DNA of 64,000 nucleotides from Periplaneta americana (Eukaryota; Arthropoda; Insecta; Blattodea; Blattidae). The stretch covers positions 174,486,488 to 174,550,487 of the forward strand of contig NC_091120.1 in assembly GCF_040183065.1 (NCBI RefSeq), given 5' to 3'. Below, in pieces: positions 44,327-56,963 of this stretch; positions within the stretch are counted from its first letter, which is position 1; each line of letters begins with the position of its first letter. The notes under the pieces were generated by a model, which was not told where the DNA came from, did no database searches, and saw nothing but the letters and a program-made list of their open reading frames with translations. The translations under genes and the position numbers were made by a program.

Positions 44327-44540
44327 GGGGAGAGTCGGGTAGTATCGGACATCGGGTAGTATCGGACAGTGCGTTTCTTTCATCTACCACCATATGGTAG
44401 TACCTGAATGACATGGTTACGTTTCTATATGCGACATCACAGAAACGTAACCATGTCAATCAGGTACTATCATCGTGTGATAGATGAAAGAAACTCACTG
44501 TCCGATATTACCCGATGTCCGATACTACCCGACTCTCCCC
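44327..44540. mobile_element. Hairpin MITE inside the Helitron, TA target
   Basis: The left half GGGGAGAGTCGGGTAGTATC and the right half inverted (same first 20 bases) pair almost end to end, with a loop near CTATATGCGACATCAC. TA borders both sides (44325-44326 and 44541-44542). Removing it restores the TATAATTAA sequence seen in Helitron copy 1. The motif CGGGTA(G/A)TATCGGACA is repeated twice within each arm. Confidence 0.88.
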
Positions 44541-45544
44541 TAATTAACCACCCTGAAACCGAAAATCGCTTTTTTGAAATTTTTGTTTGTATGTCTCTCT
44601 GTCTGTATGTTTATTACCTTTTCACACGATATTGGCTGAACGGAATTCGATGAAAATTGGAATATAAATTAAGTTCGTTGTAACTTAGATTTTAGGGTAT
44701 ATGGTATTCAAAATACGTTATTTAAAAGGGGGGTTATAAGGGGGCCTGTATTAAATAAATCGAAATATCTCGCTTATTATTGATTCTTATGGAAAATGTT
44801 ACATAACAAACTTTTCTTTAAAAATCATTTCCGATACGTTTTATGCTTTGAAAAATTTTGATAGTACTGATATTTAATGAGATAAATGAGTTTTAAAATT
44901 AAAATAACTGCCATCTAAGGCGGTGTAATGAAATAAAAAAACAAATGACTTTGTCTATAAGGGGCCTTGGGCAACAACAATCGAAAGCTATGAATCATAG
45001 CCTAAAGAGAATGTTACTGTGTTTCTATGAAGTAATATCGGAAGCTAAATTAACCGATTTGCAAAATTAATTATTATTTCACCATTGGAAAGTGTAGTTT
45101 CTCTAGATGGACATAATGCGATAATGTTATTACAGTAACGAGTGAATTGAGGACAGATAAGAGTAAAATAGTTTCTTATGCACAGAAAATTTGATAGGCT
45201 ATTCTGTATATTCGTTTCCTCTATTTGTTAAAATAATGTTTATGTATTCATTCAATTTAATGTCAGAGAATTAACGAACAACGAGAGTGTATTGATTTAG
45301 TACGCAGTAATAGTATGTTAGCTTAGCATTCCATTATTTTATAATCCAAATTTTAACTATGCTCAAGTGTATCGTGTTAAAATACATAAAATATATATGC
45401 ATTAAATGCAGTGCAAAAAAATTGGGTAATGAGCCAAGCAGATTATGTTGCGCTGTTGTAAAAGTTGTTCCTTCTGAGATTCAAGAGCCCCCATAACAAA
45501 TTAAAAACTTACTTATCGGAGTACATCCGTTATCAACACACTTT

Positions 45545-45795
45545 TTATATAACATAATATAATATAATATAATATAATATTATATTATATTATATAATAA
45601 TGTAATATAATATAATATAAGATAATTTAAGTTATTTAAGTTATTTGAATGGTTCACAACCATAGTGGGCCAAGCGCCATTTACTGAATACGTAGAAAAC
45701 AAGGGTTAAAATAAGTTATTACCATAATTCAATGGAAACATATAGGAAGTAAAATAAAGTATACACATTAAATGTAAACGATGTCAATGTTCATT
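45545..45795. repeat. (AATAT)n tract and half of the 16133-16374 MITE
   Basis: AATAT units at 45552-45623 reverse into ATATT and back, giving a palindromic tract. Following it, GTTCACAACCATAGTGGGCC, CCAAGCGCCATTTACTGAAT and AGAAAACAAGGGTTAAA match one half of the TA-flanked MITE at 16133-16374. Confidence 0.7.
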
Positions 45796-46059
45796 AAACT
45801 ATGGTTACATGTAATAAAAATTCAGAAATATGTTAAAGGAATCATTGCACCAAATGAGTGGTCTCTGGACCAAAATGATCGCATTTTAATTATTTGAATG
45901 CAATTTAAATTAAGTAACGATTTATCCTTCTATCAAACACGAATGTTCCCTGGGTCAAATGTCCTATTTTAATTATGTAATTGCTTTATGTTTATTTCTA
46001 ACGGGTGCAGCGGAGCGCACGGGTACTTCTAGTATATAATATAATTATATATATATATA

Positions 46060-46340
46060 TTCCGTGGGATCAACTTTTATATCCCTGTGTCATAGAAGCC
46101 TACCTGGGATCGGAACCAGTGTGTGACAACTGTCTGCACCTCTCTGCCGATTCCATGGTGTAACAAATGTCTCAATTCCGGTGGGGAATATGCTGAAAAA
46201 TAGCTTAACAATTGCTATGTCTGTTCTAATAAATTTTTCCAATGAAATTGTGTTTTATTTCTGTAAACGGCCCCAGGAAAACATTTTACGTCCCTCGTAA
46301 TTGAGCTCGAGTGACCAAAATTTGTATAATCACTTGTTTT
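46060..46340 (+). pseudogene. Possible mariner transposase C-terminal remnant
   Basis: The plus strand reads EAYLGSEPVCDNCLHLSADS then, after a frame change, KCLNSGGEYAEK and a stop. The ending resembles the 'R--KC----G-YVEK' terminus of mariner transposases. No catalytic motif is present, so the assignment is weak. Confidence 0.3.
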
Positions 46341-47306
46341 GACATTAACATGGTGGAAGAAAAGAAATAACTTTTTTATCTGCTTCCATGAGAATGTTTC
46401 CTTGTAAGAGAAAATGAGAAAATAGGAATGATTCGAGAATGCTCGGTTTGTAGTGAAAGACCTGCCCTTGGACAGAGAACTATGAATGGAGTACTTTTGT
46501 AGCTAGCTGTGAGTAACTTCATAGGATGTTAAGCTTTATTCGTATGGAAATGAAATTCAGACGGATGACATCTCTTTGTTTTCACACGTGGTCTTTTATG
46601 AAGTCTAGAAATGGGGACATATTTACTTCCTGTAGAATAAATTCCATATGTTTTGTCTGTGACAGATGACGCCGATAAAGCTAACCCCTAATATAATATT
46701 AGAATATTTATGACTCTCACTTTGTCCGTATTTTGACGGGAAAAGTCTCTTTAACAGAACATTTTACGCTTTATATATTCATGTGGGTGTTTTCACAGCT
46801 CTTGAAATTGACGTTCATCAAAAGCAGCACTACATTTAAAAGCAATACTTTTCCGAATTTTAATATACCCTTCAAATGGATTGATTAATGAAAGCGTTTT
46901 ATAGAGCGAGTGAATGATAATACACTCTGCCGAAGAATAATGTCCGTTTCCGAGAATAAAGTGCGAAGTTCATAGTTAGTCCTCTCCAATCATATATTCA
47001 GTTCCGGTTGTTGTTTCCCATGACCTATTTCTTACACCTAATAACCGATATGGTATGCAGAAGGCATGAGAGTAGGGAGATCTTCCACGCATATCTGTCA
47101 ACCTTGGCCTTCACAATAAAACATCTCTCTTCAAGGTGTCGTCGTCTGTGGTCTCGCGTTTGTCATATTGGTTGTTGGATCCAAGTTTCGCTGGTTGAAA
47201 CCAGGCGAGGGCCTTAGATTTGGAAGGACAACGCAATCTTGAACATACCTTCTTCCGAGAGGGAAATGAAACTGGTAACCTCATGTCGTAGATAGGGGTT
47301 TGCTTA
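46341..47306. other. No recognised feature
   Basis: No gene, RNA or repeat boundary was supported. Confidence 0.4.
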
Positions 47307-48125
47307 CTCACTTATGGCTTTTAAAGAACCGGAGGCTCATTGCCGCCCTCACATAAGCCCGCCATCGGTCCCTATTCTGAGCAAGGGCAATTCAGTCTCT
47401 ACCATCATATCCCACCCTCAAATCAATTTTAATGTTATCATTCCATCTGCGTCTTGGCCTTCCCAAAGGTATTTTTCCCTCAGGTCTCCCAACTAACATT
47501 CTGTATGCATTTCTGGATTCGCCCATACGTGCTACATGCCCTGCACACCTCAAACGTCTGGATTTAACGTTCCTAATAATGTGCAGTTCTGAGTTGTGTA
47601 ACTTTCTCCATGCTCCTGCAACTTCATCCCTCTTAGCTCCAAATATTTTCTTAAGAACCTTATTCTCAAACTCTTTTAACTTCTTGTGTAACTTTCTCCA
47701 TTCTCCTGTAACTTCATCCCTCTTACTCCCAAATATTTTCCTAAGCACCTTATTCTCAAACTGTTTGAACCTCTGTTTGTCTCTCAAAGTGAGAGTCCAA
47801 GTTTCACAACCATACAGAACAGTAACTGTTATATAAATTCTAACTTTCAGATTTTTTGAGAGCAGACCGGATGGAAAAAGCTTCTCTACCGAATAATAAC
47901 ATTCATTTCCCATATTTATTCTGTGTTTAATTTCCTCCCGAGTACAATTTATATTTGTTACTGTTGCTCCAAGATATTTGAAATTTTCCACCTCTTCGAA
48001 GAATAAATTTCCAATGTTTAGTATATTTCCATTTCGTACAATATTTTGGTCACAAGACATAATCATATACTTTGTCTTTTCCGTATTTACTTTCAAACCT
48101 ATCTCTTTACTTGCTTCGGATAGGG
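47307..48125 (-). mobile_element. LINE RT C-terminus with in-frame 30-codon duplication
   Basis: The minus-strand frame 48096-47392 stays open for 234 residues: KVNTEKTKYMIMSCDQN, ENFKYLGATVTNINCTREEI, IYITVTVLYGCETWTLTLRD, FENKVLRKIFGSKRDEVTGE, then a repeated FENKVLKKIFGAKRDEVAGA, RRLRCAGHVARMGESRNAYR and LVGRPEGKIPLGRPRRRW. This is the RT thumb and C-terminal region of an endonuclease/RT LINE, the same family as 26598-27700. The repeated block is 90 bp (GTGTAACTTTCTCC at 47595 and 47685), so the frame is preserved. The 5' two thirds are missing. Confidence 0.87.
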
Positions 48126-48686
48126 GACTTCATGCAAAGATTATAATTTGATTAGTCTTCGATGCTAAGTTCGATCACTGTTTTCGGGCACATGGTACAC
48201 TGCAGGACGTGGTACTCATCACAGCTTGCACCGCAGAATTTACAGATACACTTATCGATTCACGCAAAAATTGCTTTTCATTTTTCGCGTAAGTAATCTT
48301 GACTGCGAATAACATCTGCAATTCAAAGCGTCGTTAAATAAAACACTACAACTACTATTTAAGGTTTGGGCCCTTTGGCCAGTCTTGTTCTTCGTCTTGC
48401 GTGGTTCATAAGCTAAAATTATTGTGATGTCGCCTCGGCGGGAATTGAGTTCTCGACAACTCGAGTCTTAGTTGAGAGATTTTGTGGTGCCGTGGAAGTA
48501 ACATCTTCCTTCTTAAAGTTGTCACTTCATTGCACTGACGTTAGTGAAATTTAGTAGCTACGACGTTTGACTCCAAGCAATGGCCATACTCATGTTCATC
48601 AGAGTATTCTGAGATCTTTATATCTCATAATAAAATAGACCGACTTCACTTTGTTTCAACTTGTCTTAGGCTAACACTTCACTGGT
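48126..48686. other. No recognised feature
   Basis: Nothing with a domain or repeat boundary was recognised. Confidence 0.4.
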
Positions 48687-49010
48687 TTGGCTAATTTCAC
48701 TCATTATACTCATTTTAGATGCAGTGAGTCCCAGCCAACGTCCTCGGTGTTTCTGTCTGCCGACAAGCAGCAGGTCTCCCCCGCTATCACCGCTGTTTCT
48801 GTCCACAAACTCACGGCGTCGGTTCATCGAATTAAAACTTGTATTTATGAATTTATTTTGTGGGGTTATGTGGAAGACAAAGTGTACAGAACTCCTGTGC
48901 TTGATCTTGATGGTTTGAAGGCCATAATAAGAGATACCATTTATACAGTTGACGAGGATATGCTACGGCACTTAGGATGGGATTTCGATTAGACGCTGTT
49001 GAAGTGAACT
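48687..49010 (+). pseudogene. Mariner-like (DDE) transposase C-terminal fragment
   Basis: The frame contains FILWGYVEDKVYRTPVLDLD, then GLKAIIRDTIYTVDEDMLRH and LGWDFD before a stop. This follows the C-terminal pattern of insect mariner-like elements of the DUF4817 type: 'FFLWGYVKDKVY-TPV-DL--LK-RI--A---V--DML---W-E-DYRLD'. The expected YRLD appears one frame over after the stop (TATAG-to-TAG-like loss), so the end is frameshifted. The catalytic DDE residues upstream are missing; the first 45 codons of the frame look unrelated. Confidence 0.7.
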
Positions 49011-49257
49011 AGCACACAAAAAACTTTTTTAGTTGGTGAATCACATGAGACATGGTATGTTTCTCTATGTTAATTACAAGTTTTGCTATATGACACCAAA
49101 AAAAACCTTTGGTACACGGTGTACAATACTCGAAATATGCATTAAATAGTAGTATCTATGAGAACATAAGTATTTCATTCGTGTCATTAAGTATTTTTTC
49201 CGAAGTTAATGAAATTCCTTTTAAAGACCTTAAAGTCATACATGCATAATTATTATA

Positions 49258-49731
49258 CAGGGTGGAAGTGAAATAATCTTCCTGCTTGAAAAGGACGATA
49301 GGGTACACTTAAATAAAAAGAAAACCTATATTACGTTTTGTGATTTAATATACGGTTAATTAGAAAATTAAGTTTGAAGTTTCAGCAGTCCGGCAACATC
49401 GCCGCTAACACACTCTTCTCGTAATACAGATGTAAGAGTTAAACGAACTCAGTATGTCAGGCTATATGAGCTGTTCTCTGGCGCGACGTTGCAACCTGGT
49501 CGCATTGCGCAGTGCTTCGAAATTATAGGTTTTTAAAATTAAATTTATACGAAAGCCGTCTACCCTATTGGACTACGTCAGAGGGATAAATTATTTTGTA
49601 TTATATTTCCTATCGATATGGACAAAAATCAAAAACCTACTCGCAATAGTTACCGAATAAGAGGTTGTTAATAATTCGAGAAAAAACATTTTTTTTTTTC
49701 GAAAATCTGCAAGGCTATTCACTTCCACCCT
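49258..49731. mobile_element. Full-length MITE with TATA-type target site
   Basis: The terminal repeats CAGGGTGGAAGTGAAATA and inverted CTATTCACTTCCACCCT are embedded in TATA at both sides. The same 475-bp unit is found at 60488-61839 (with an insertion) and in part at 291-530. Inner blocks such as CCGGCAACATCGCCGCTAAC are shared. It has no coding. Confidence 0.85.
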
Positions 49732-51288
49732 ATATACGTTGATGTATTTATGTAAAATAGGCCATGAAAATAGACAAGATAAAAATAAAATGTATTGTTT
49801 AAATTCAAGCACTTGATAATTTGCCATTCTTCTTTCTTCTTTCCCATACAGCATACTTAAGTGCCTTTTACAGAAGCGTAAGTTCTGACACGAAGTCGCT
49901 CCCTATCCATTATAGATTCAGGCTAATGGCATAGAAAACATTTCTATGCTAGCAGGATGGTAAGCGGAAATAAGTGGGCAGTCAGGCAGTCGTGGCTGGT
50001 ATACATCCGGAACAATGCCATGGCATTCCTACTTGGTTGATTTGATTCTAATGATTTGTCTTCTAGTAAAACCTTTCATACCTTTTCTTCGCTCGAATTA
50101 CCAATAAAATAATAAAAAAATGTATGAATAAAGTAAAATATCAAACCGACACAGATAAATTTCTTAAAATAACAAAAATGATATGCCTGAAAACGGATTA
50201 TCAACAGTAATCTCACTACACGTTTTGATTTATCTAGAGAAAATCAAAACTCGAGTGGGATTTAATTGACTATTACACGATTAGAAGAAAGTATATAAAG
50301 ATTAGAAGTAACGAAGTACTCCAATACAATAAAATATTAATTGACTTACGAAAATACAACTGTCTTCAAATGTATTATTGTACCATCTCAACATTACAAA
50401 TATTACGCTAGATGCATGCTAGATGGCAGTAGTGTCTTTATACAGACACTGTAATGATTACTATTCAATAAATCTTAATATTAAACAATCTCTGATACGT
50501 GACTATCCATAATATCATATAGCACAAGTTCTTTTTATCCTCTCAGAGCAGAAGCTATAACATAACCTAACTAATATACACAAGTGTTAGAAAAGTTTTA
50601 ATTAACGACGATGACATAAAAAATAAACATGAATAATTTTAAAAGTAATAATTATTGAATGTACAATTTTCAAATTTGAATGTGGCTGGTGGTTCAATTG
50701 ATGTTATATTGGACGTGTGCATAATAGAAGTGGGACTCGTTGATTTAGGCCTACATGGTGTATTCAACTTATTTAGGATTTCCGAATGGTGCTCTTCATT
50801 TATTTGTAAATCGGGTTTCAGAAGATGCATAGGTATGATCAGTGATTTTTATTAATTCTTGTCCTTGAATGCCAATGCGAGTCATATTTGAAACTGCTGT
50901 GCATCGACTGGAATGGTTTGTAATTTTATATATATTTTTGACGTCCAGACCAGCGCAGTTTCAAATGTTGGCAAACAAAGAAACAAATGCTAGGGACGCG
51001 ATAAAATTAAACAAATGCTAGGGACGCGATAAAATTGTGCGATAAGCAGCCATGATTGGTTGAAATACGTCCTTTCGTATCGTTTTATTGGTCAAAAGTA
51101 GTATGACGTAGTAAGAGTGTAATAGTCACAATAAAAAAACAATGTAATTTAACCATCAATAATTGTTACTTTTATTACATCTAATATAATGAAACCATTA
51201 CCTAAAACATCAAAAATTCTTGTGTCCTTTCCACATTGTGAAGGAATTTCTCTCTAAATTTCAAATTAATCATTCATCCAGTGCCATT
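49732..51288. other. No gene; 27-bp direct repeat at 50983-51036
   Basis: ACAAATGCTAGGGACGCGAT followed by AAAATT occurs twice in a row near 50983 and 51010. Otherwise nothing was recognised. Confidence 0.45.
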
Positions 51289-51988
51289 ATACAGGGTGTT
51301 TCAGAGGTGTTACAAACTTTCAGGGATGGCGAAGGGCACATGTATCAATTTGAGATAAGGAACCGTGGTCCGGAAATGACTGAGCCGAAAATTATAAACA
51401 AAAATAGTTGTGTGGAAATGGAATTGTAATTTGGCATAACGTGTCCTCCTTCCCTTAACTTTTGGAACAGTCGTGGAAAAATGATATAGGCCGGATGTCT
51501 CCCACGTGGGTACTTGTCCAATACAACCTGTGAACTTATCGTCCGTATTCGAAAATCAGGTCTGGTTATTCCGTCTCGTGTACTCCTCCATTTCGCTAAG
51601 ACTGATCGACTGGACTCTGCAATTTGTACACATATACTGCTGTCTACAGACGTGCATATCAGGACCGACCATGTCCGCTACACATTACGCTATCTGCATT
51701 GCTTTAGTGTAGTTTGCTGTCCCTATCCCTCAGACAGCGCAGTGAATGGAATACTGTAAGTAGACAACGTAAACAACGTCAGATGAACATAGTATGTGTA
51801 AGATGTACAGATACACATAAATAAGGTGTACAGAGGAATAAAATTATTTCATTTCCACACAACTATATTTGCTTGTAACTTCCGACTCTGTCATTTCCGG
51901 ACCAGGGTTCCTTATCTCAAATTGATACATGTGCCCTTCGCCATCATCCCTGAAAGTTAGTAACACCACTTCGGAAACACCTTGTATA
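51289..51988. mobile_element. MITE with ~140-bp terminal inverted repeats
   Basis: ACAGGGTGTTTCAGAGGTGT at the left pairs with ACACCACTTCGGAAACACCTTGT at the right (partial motif CGGAAACACCTTGT). Pairing runs inward through GGGCACATGTATCAATTTGA and CACACAACTATATTTG. The centre (about 51430-51850) encodes no known protein. Confidence 0.8.
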
Positions 51989-52194
51989 GTTTTTTGCATA
52001 ATGTTTGTTTATTTATATTTTATGTATGCCTACTTCTGATTTTTGAGGAAGCAAATAACTATTAATTTTGTATAGTCTACAGGCCAGGTCGTGCCTAATA
52101 ATAGCCCATATGTTTGCAAGATTTGCAAGACTTGCATAACCAAGTTAATTAAAAAATTCCAATAACATTTGCCATTAAAAATATATAATGCAAT

Positions 52195-52290
52195 AAAAAA
52201 TCAACCCTTTCGGGAAGCGAACTTACAACCTCTGGTTTCGAAATCAAAAAACGTATCCCTACGCTACACCACCTTGTAGCATTTACTACA
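52195..52290 (-). mobile_element. tRNA-like SINE fragment, antisense
   Basis: The minus strand reads GGTGGTGTAGCGTAGGGATA (A-box-like) and GGTTGTAAGTTCGCTTCCCG (B-box-like). The middle does not fold into a proper anticodon arm. Treated as a tRNA-derived repeat. Confidence 0.45.
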
Positions 52291-53420
52291 CTGTAGACGG
52301 ATCACTATCAGAGAATAACCGGAACAAACATCACGGCATTGCCGTCGAACGCAATGAGTTTACTCGTGTGAACCTGGCTTAAAAAGTTTACGTTTAAATT
52401 ACCAAGAGTCGGCCCATTCTTTTTGAACCCAAATTGTATCTGCACTCCATGAGCGATCACAGTTTTTCCACTCAGTACTATCCAAACACTAATACTTAAC
52501 ACACTGCAGTCTTCTCTTTTGACTCTTCCACTCACAACAAAATAAAATACAATGTCTTTATTGGTTCCATACGATACTATTGTTTATGGAATAGTTATTA
52601 TTATGCACGAGGAAACTCATTCCTTTCGAAGGCAATTATTATTATATATCGTGCTTGCTCGAGGTAATGAAATAAACTCTACAGGAGCTGCACAGCGACT
52701 AATCCATACAACCCTTTTTTTCCTTGTCAGTATAAAATGAAATTGCCTGGTTCATTACGCATAACGTTATGACTGGCCAAGCTTTCTAAACACAACAGTA
52801 CATACAGTGTATTGTGCTAAACCAGGACGAGAAATTGAATAGAATATGTATCATTTCATGAGAACTCAGTGTGGTATCACCAAAAGTAACACGTGTCTGT
52901 CTGCTGTTATGTAAGCTCACAGCTTCTGCTCGTGCATTTGAGCTTCGTATGTTACAAAACATTGCGAGAGAAAACGAGCATCTCGTAATGACATCGGATC
53001 TCTTCTTTTTCGATCACCTAGGAAACACGTATTCCGCAAGATAAAACCACAGAACTGGACGCCTCTGGGTTGTGTAGCAAAGCAAGAAACCTGCAATACG
53101 TCAAATATAGGGTGGTTGAGAAACGAATATATATATTTTTGAAGTTTCATAGATAAATTCAGTATGAACTGGACATTGCTCTGAAACTTTTTCTTACTCC
53201 AACACAAATGAAAAAAGCCAAAACAGAAAAACTTATAGACAAAATACTTATTATTAAACCCAGTTGACTTAAAGTCGATAGGGCAATAATTTTCTTTTAA
53301 TCATATTCAAAATTAGCCCCCAAACCAGCCGATCTGAATATCGAGCTTGGAAGTTTTGCGAATGAATACAGCATTTAAATTTAGTACAGGTTAACGCATC
53401 ATGACGTGAGTACAGAATGA
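52291..53420. other. No recognised feature
   Basis: No supported gene or element. Confidence 0.4.
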
Positions 53421-53493
53421 TTAAATAAATAAATAAATAGGTACGTAGGTAGATAGACAAAGAGAGAGATAGATAGGTAGGTAGGTAGATAGG

Positions 53494-53527
<34 letters not shown>

Positions 53528-53546
53528 TAGACAGACAGACAGATTA
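53421..53546. repeat. (AAAT)n, (AGGT/AGAT)n and (AGAC)n microsatellite cluster
   Basis: TAAATAAATAAATA at 53422, then GGTAGGTAGATAGG, then ACAGACAGACAGACAG to 53540. It is simple sequence only. Confidence 0.9.
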
Positions 53547-54309
53547 TTTAAACGGCTAAAATATTGGGCTGCCCGCCGAAAATGATGATGGTAATTTATT
53601 TAAGAAGCTTGCAGCTGCAGTACTTACAGTTTTAATTTCGTCACTGTGGATGCCAATACAAAGATGTTATCTCCGTTTAAAGTTCATTATCTTCGATCGA
53701 GTTTAAATTCGCAAACCTGGGGTAACTGTTATAAGCATCCAACAAGGAAAACTCGGTGCGCAGAATCAAGCGGTACGATTGTCTCGCGCAGATGACGTAT
53801 GCTCCCGTTTCCAGCCTGCTCTCAAGCCCACTGCAGGGGATATGCGCGCCGCGAGGAGTCCGAGCTGAATTTTGTTTGTAGGATACCTATACTATAGTGA
53901 CTGTTGGACTATCGAACACAAGAAGATTGTGTCTATTCATAAATAACATATTCACTGTTTTTTTTGTATTATTTATTTTGTGGGAAAGAACTGTTGACAC
54001 AAATGCTGGTTTAAGGGGACTAGGTAGTGATTAGGGGGTAATAAGCCAGATTTTTAATTTTGTGTTAAAAAAGGTACAAGACTTGCTCTTTAAACAATGC
54101 ATATTGTGGAGGTATCTCTGATATAAGCTTTTAAATAGCCTTTTTAAACTTGTCGTGGTCGGCACGCAGCTCATTTCATCACGGGTGCACAAAACACTTA
54201 CTTGGTCAGGGTATGCTGCATGTCCCTCTCAGTAAGTACCTCTGTACCTCAACGACCTATGTCTATCAAGGATGAATTCAGTTGAGATTGAGTTAGCTTG
54301 TTATAGTAG
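53547..54309. other. No recognised feature
   Basis: No gene, RNA or repeat boundary was recognised. Confidence 0.4.
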
Positions 54310-55205
54310 CTACACCCTTCCATTCATTCATTCATTCATTCATTCATTCATTCATTCATTCATACTTCTCTGCCCAAGAGCAGATCTTTCACTGCAACCC
54401 AGCATTCTCCAATCTTTCCTATTTTCTGCCTTCCTTTTAGTCTCCGCATGTGATCCATATATCTTAATGTCGTGTCATCTGATCTCCTCTTCTTCCACGA
54501 ACTTTTCTCCCGTTCACCATTCCTCCCAGTGGATCCTTCATTAGACTGTTTCTTCTCAGTCAGTGACCCAACCAATTCCTTTTCTTCTTCCTGATCAGTT
54601 TCAGCGTCATTCTTTCTTCACCCACTCTTTCCAACACAGTTTCATTTCTTATTCTGTCTGTCCACTTCACAGGCTCCATTCTTCTCCATATCCACATTTC
54701 AAATGCTTCTAATCCCTTCTCTTCACTTCGTCGTAATGTCTATGTTTCTGCCCCATACAATGCCATACTCCACACAAAGCACTTCACTAGTCTCTTCCTG
54801 AGTTATTCTTGCAGAGGTCCGCAGATGATGTTTCTTTATCTATTAGAAGCTTCATTTGGCATTGCTATCCTCCTTTGACTTCCTGGCAGCAGCTCATGTT
54901 ACTGCTTGTAGTAAACCCCACGTATTCCAAGCTGTCCACTTGTTCCACTGCCTCATGACCAATTTGCATGTTTACCTTCTTTATTTTTCTTCTGATAACC
55001 ATGGTCTTCGTCATATCTGCACGTATCTTCATTCCATACTGCTCATAACTGTCATTTAACTCCAGTAGCATATCCCTTAGTATCGTCTTCCCTTCTGCTA
55101 ACAACGCCATATCATCAGCAAATCCTTTGCACTTTATTGTTTTTCCTCTTCTTACTATCACCCCTCCCATGTTCTGAAAACAGTTCTTCACTAAATCTTT
55201 CAAGT
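54310..55205 (-). mobile_element. LINE reverse transcriptase, copy 2, with (AATG)n tail
   Basis: The minus strand from 55205 reads PTLFDIYLKDLVKNCFQNMG, then KTIKCKGFADDMALLAEGKT (catalytic FADD), QYGMKIRADMTKTMVIRRKI and EQVDSLEYVGF. After a gap it continues into the C-terminal block shared with 15032-15680, and ends in an (AATG)n tail, seen as CATT repeats at 54321-54362. The break at 55205 falls within the conserved 'SPTLF' motif, next to hAT-like sequence. Confidence 0.82.
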
Positions 55206-56180
55206 AGATGTCGAACAGGGTAGGTCAGCCTGCACAAGGTTTGCGCTCTCCGAGCCGGCTCACAGCTCATGAGCGGAATGCAGATATTAGCTGCGCTCTG
55301 TATAAGGATGGACTGGAAGAAGGGGTGATCTCGTACAAAATATATACAAAAGGAAGTACTATTACGAGTGTTTATGAAATGAGTTCCCGTTCAGTGTTTG
55401 CAAAACTATCTTGGACTATTATTAATTAATAAAGAAATATTTATTTTACAGAAGTAATAGAAATTCTATAGCTACTTAAATGTACAATATCATTTTGTTA
55501 TATTTTTATATATTGGTGCATCAAATCGAGGTGTTATGCTGTTGGCAGCTGAAAGGAACAGTAGCCTACTGATCGTAATGAAACATCAGTTACAGATGTT
55601 CGATGTCTGCCTTTATTAAAATTGACTATAGAAAACAGTTGCTCACAAATATAAATGTTGAGCCAAACATAGCAATCATTTTCACAGCCGGCCTGTGTAG
55701 TCGTGGATATTATTGCTAATGTTTAGTCTTGTAAAACTCAACCAGGCTAGCAGTATTATTCAAACGATCTTTAGCCCTTAGATCACATTGAAGATCAATA
55801 AGTTCGAGCTGTAAATCGTTAAATGTTAAATGTTATGTTTCGTCTTTTAGATTCCTCCATACTGTAATATAGCAGTAGGTAAGCAACGTGAAACAGTTAC
55901 TGATAATAGGCCTACACACTGCACTCCACTAGGTAGCTGAGTGGTCGTTTCCCTCTCCTCTACATATAGTAAGTCTATGTCATTCTGACGTATCTTCCTC
56001 TTCGTTTCGGCGAGCGGTAAATACAGCTCTCCCGCTCCGAAGGAGCGCGCGCGCTCGTTGATCGCTGTTTGTCCAGGTATGGGGTAGGTGATAAAGGGCA
56101 TCCTTGTCGTATTCCACCCTATTTCACTTCTTCCTGACATTTCTTCTCCTCTCCTGACTTTCACTCGTTGTTTCACTAAA
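55206..56180 (-). mobile_element. Probable hAT remnant adjoining the LINE
   Basis: The minus strand at 55830-55590 reads FNDLQLELIDLQCDLRAKDR, LNNTASLVEFYKT, then YPRLHRPAVKMIAMFGSTFI and CFL. This matches the C-terminal hAT block of GTF2IRD2/ZBED-type transposases ('LQ-EL-DLQ----L---', 'YP-L---A--M-SMFGSTY-CEQ-FS'). Two stops break it. The element's ends were not confirmed; a GC-rich segment near 56020-56070 (GAGCGCGCGCGCTCG) may belong to one end. Confidence 0.55.
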
Positions 56181-56963
56181 TATTACTGAATATTCTCCTA
56201 TCTTTCCAAGTTGCACCCCTTACTGAATGAAATTAACATGTCACAAAAAAAAGGGAACCAAAAAAATGTGGGATGTAACTTGTCTGACTTCATTGCTTCA
56301 TGAAAATTTTATGTGTGCTTGTTACCAGGAGTCAGAGATGTTTCAATAAAAAGAATAGAGCGAAAATAAAATAAAACGCAAGAAAACGTGTAACCAGAAA
56401 CATCGAAAATGGTCGTTTCATATGTTGCCCAAAGCCATATTTTCGATATCTTATTACTGAGAATTAAACGCTCCTAAATTGTCACAGTGGTAATTACTGG
56501 TAATAAAAACATTCATTTGCTCCGGTGATCCATCATACAGGATATTAGAGCTTTCAGCACCAATTACATAGTCATTGCGTTCATTTGAATGTATTAACGT
56601 CCGCCTTCACTACGAATGCATATTTAAACCGCGTAGTTATACCAGGTAACTGAGTTATCCTGTTAATTAACCTCGCAGGACGAACCAACCAACCAGAGTA
56701 ATGCAGTAATGTTGGTTTACACAAATATAGCTGCTTCTTTGCAGAGAGCATAGCATTTTTATTTTGTATTACGTAATATTCACGGAACATAAAATGTGCA
56801 TAATCTTACGTGGACAAGACAAAGTCATATAGTGGCAAATACAAGTATCCTTTTATTGTGTATCTAAACACATGCATCTTTTTATGCATTTCAAAACAAG
56901 CAAAAAAGACGTATGGACTAATTCTAGAATTTTACAATTCATTTTGTATTCAGATAAATCTAA
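56181..56963. other. No recognised feature
   Basis: AT-rich, with no supported gene or element. Confidence 0.4.

Larger units (their letters stand above)
44244..46032 (+). mobile_element. Non-autonomous Helitron, copy 2
   Basis: It starts TCTACACTAATAATAAATCT and ends GGGTGCAGCGGAGCGCACGG...TCTAG before T. It aligns with copy 1 at 5818-7466 across shared blocks such as GGCTGAACGGATTTCGATG and CAAACACGAATGTTCCCTGG. It has two later insertions, at 44327-44540 and about 45545-45790. It has no Rep/helicase gene. Confidence 0.85.
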
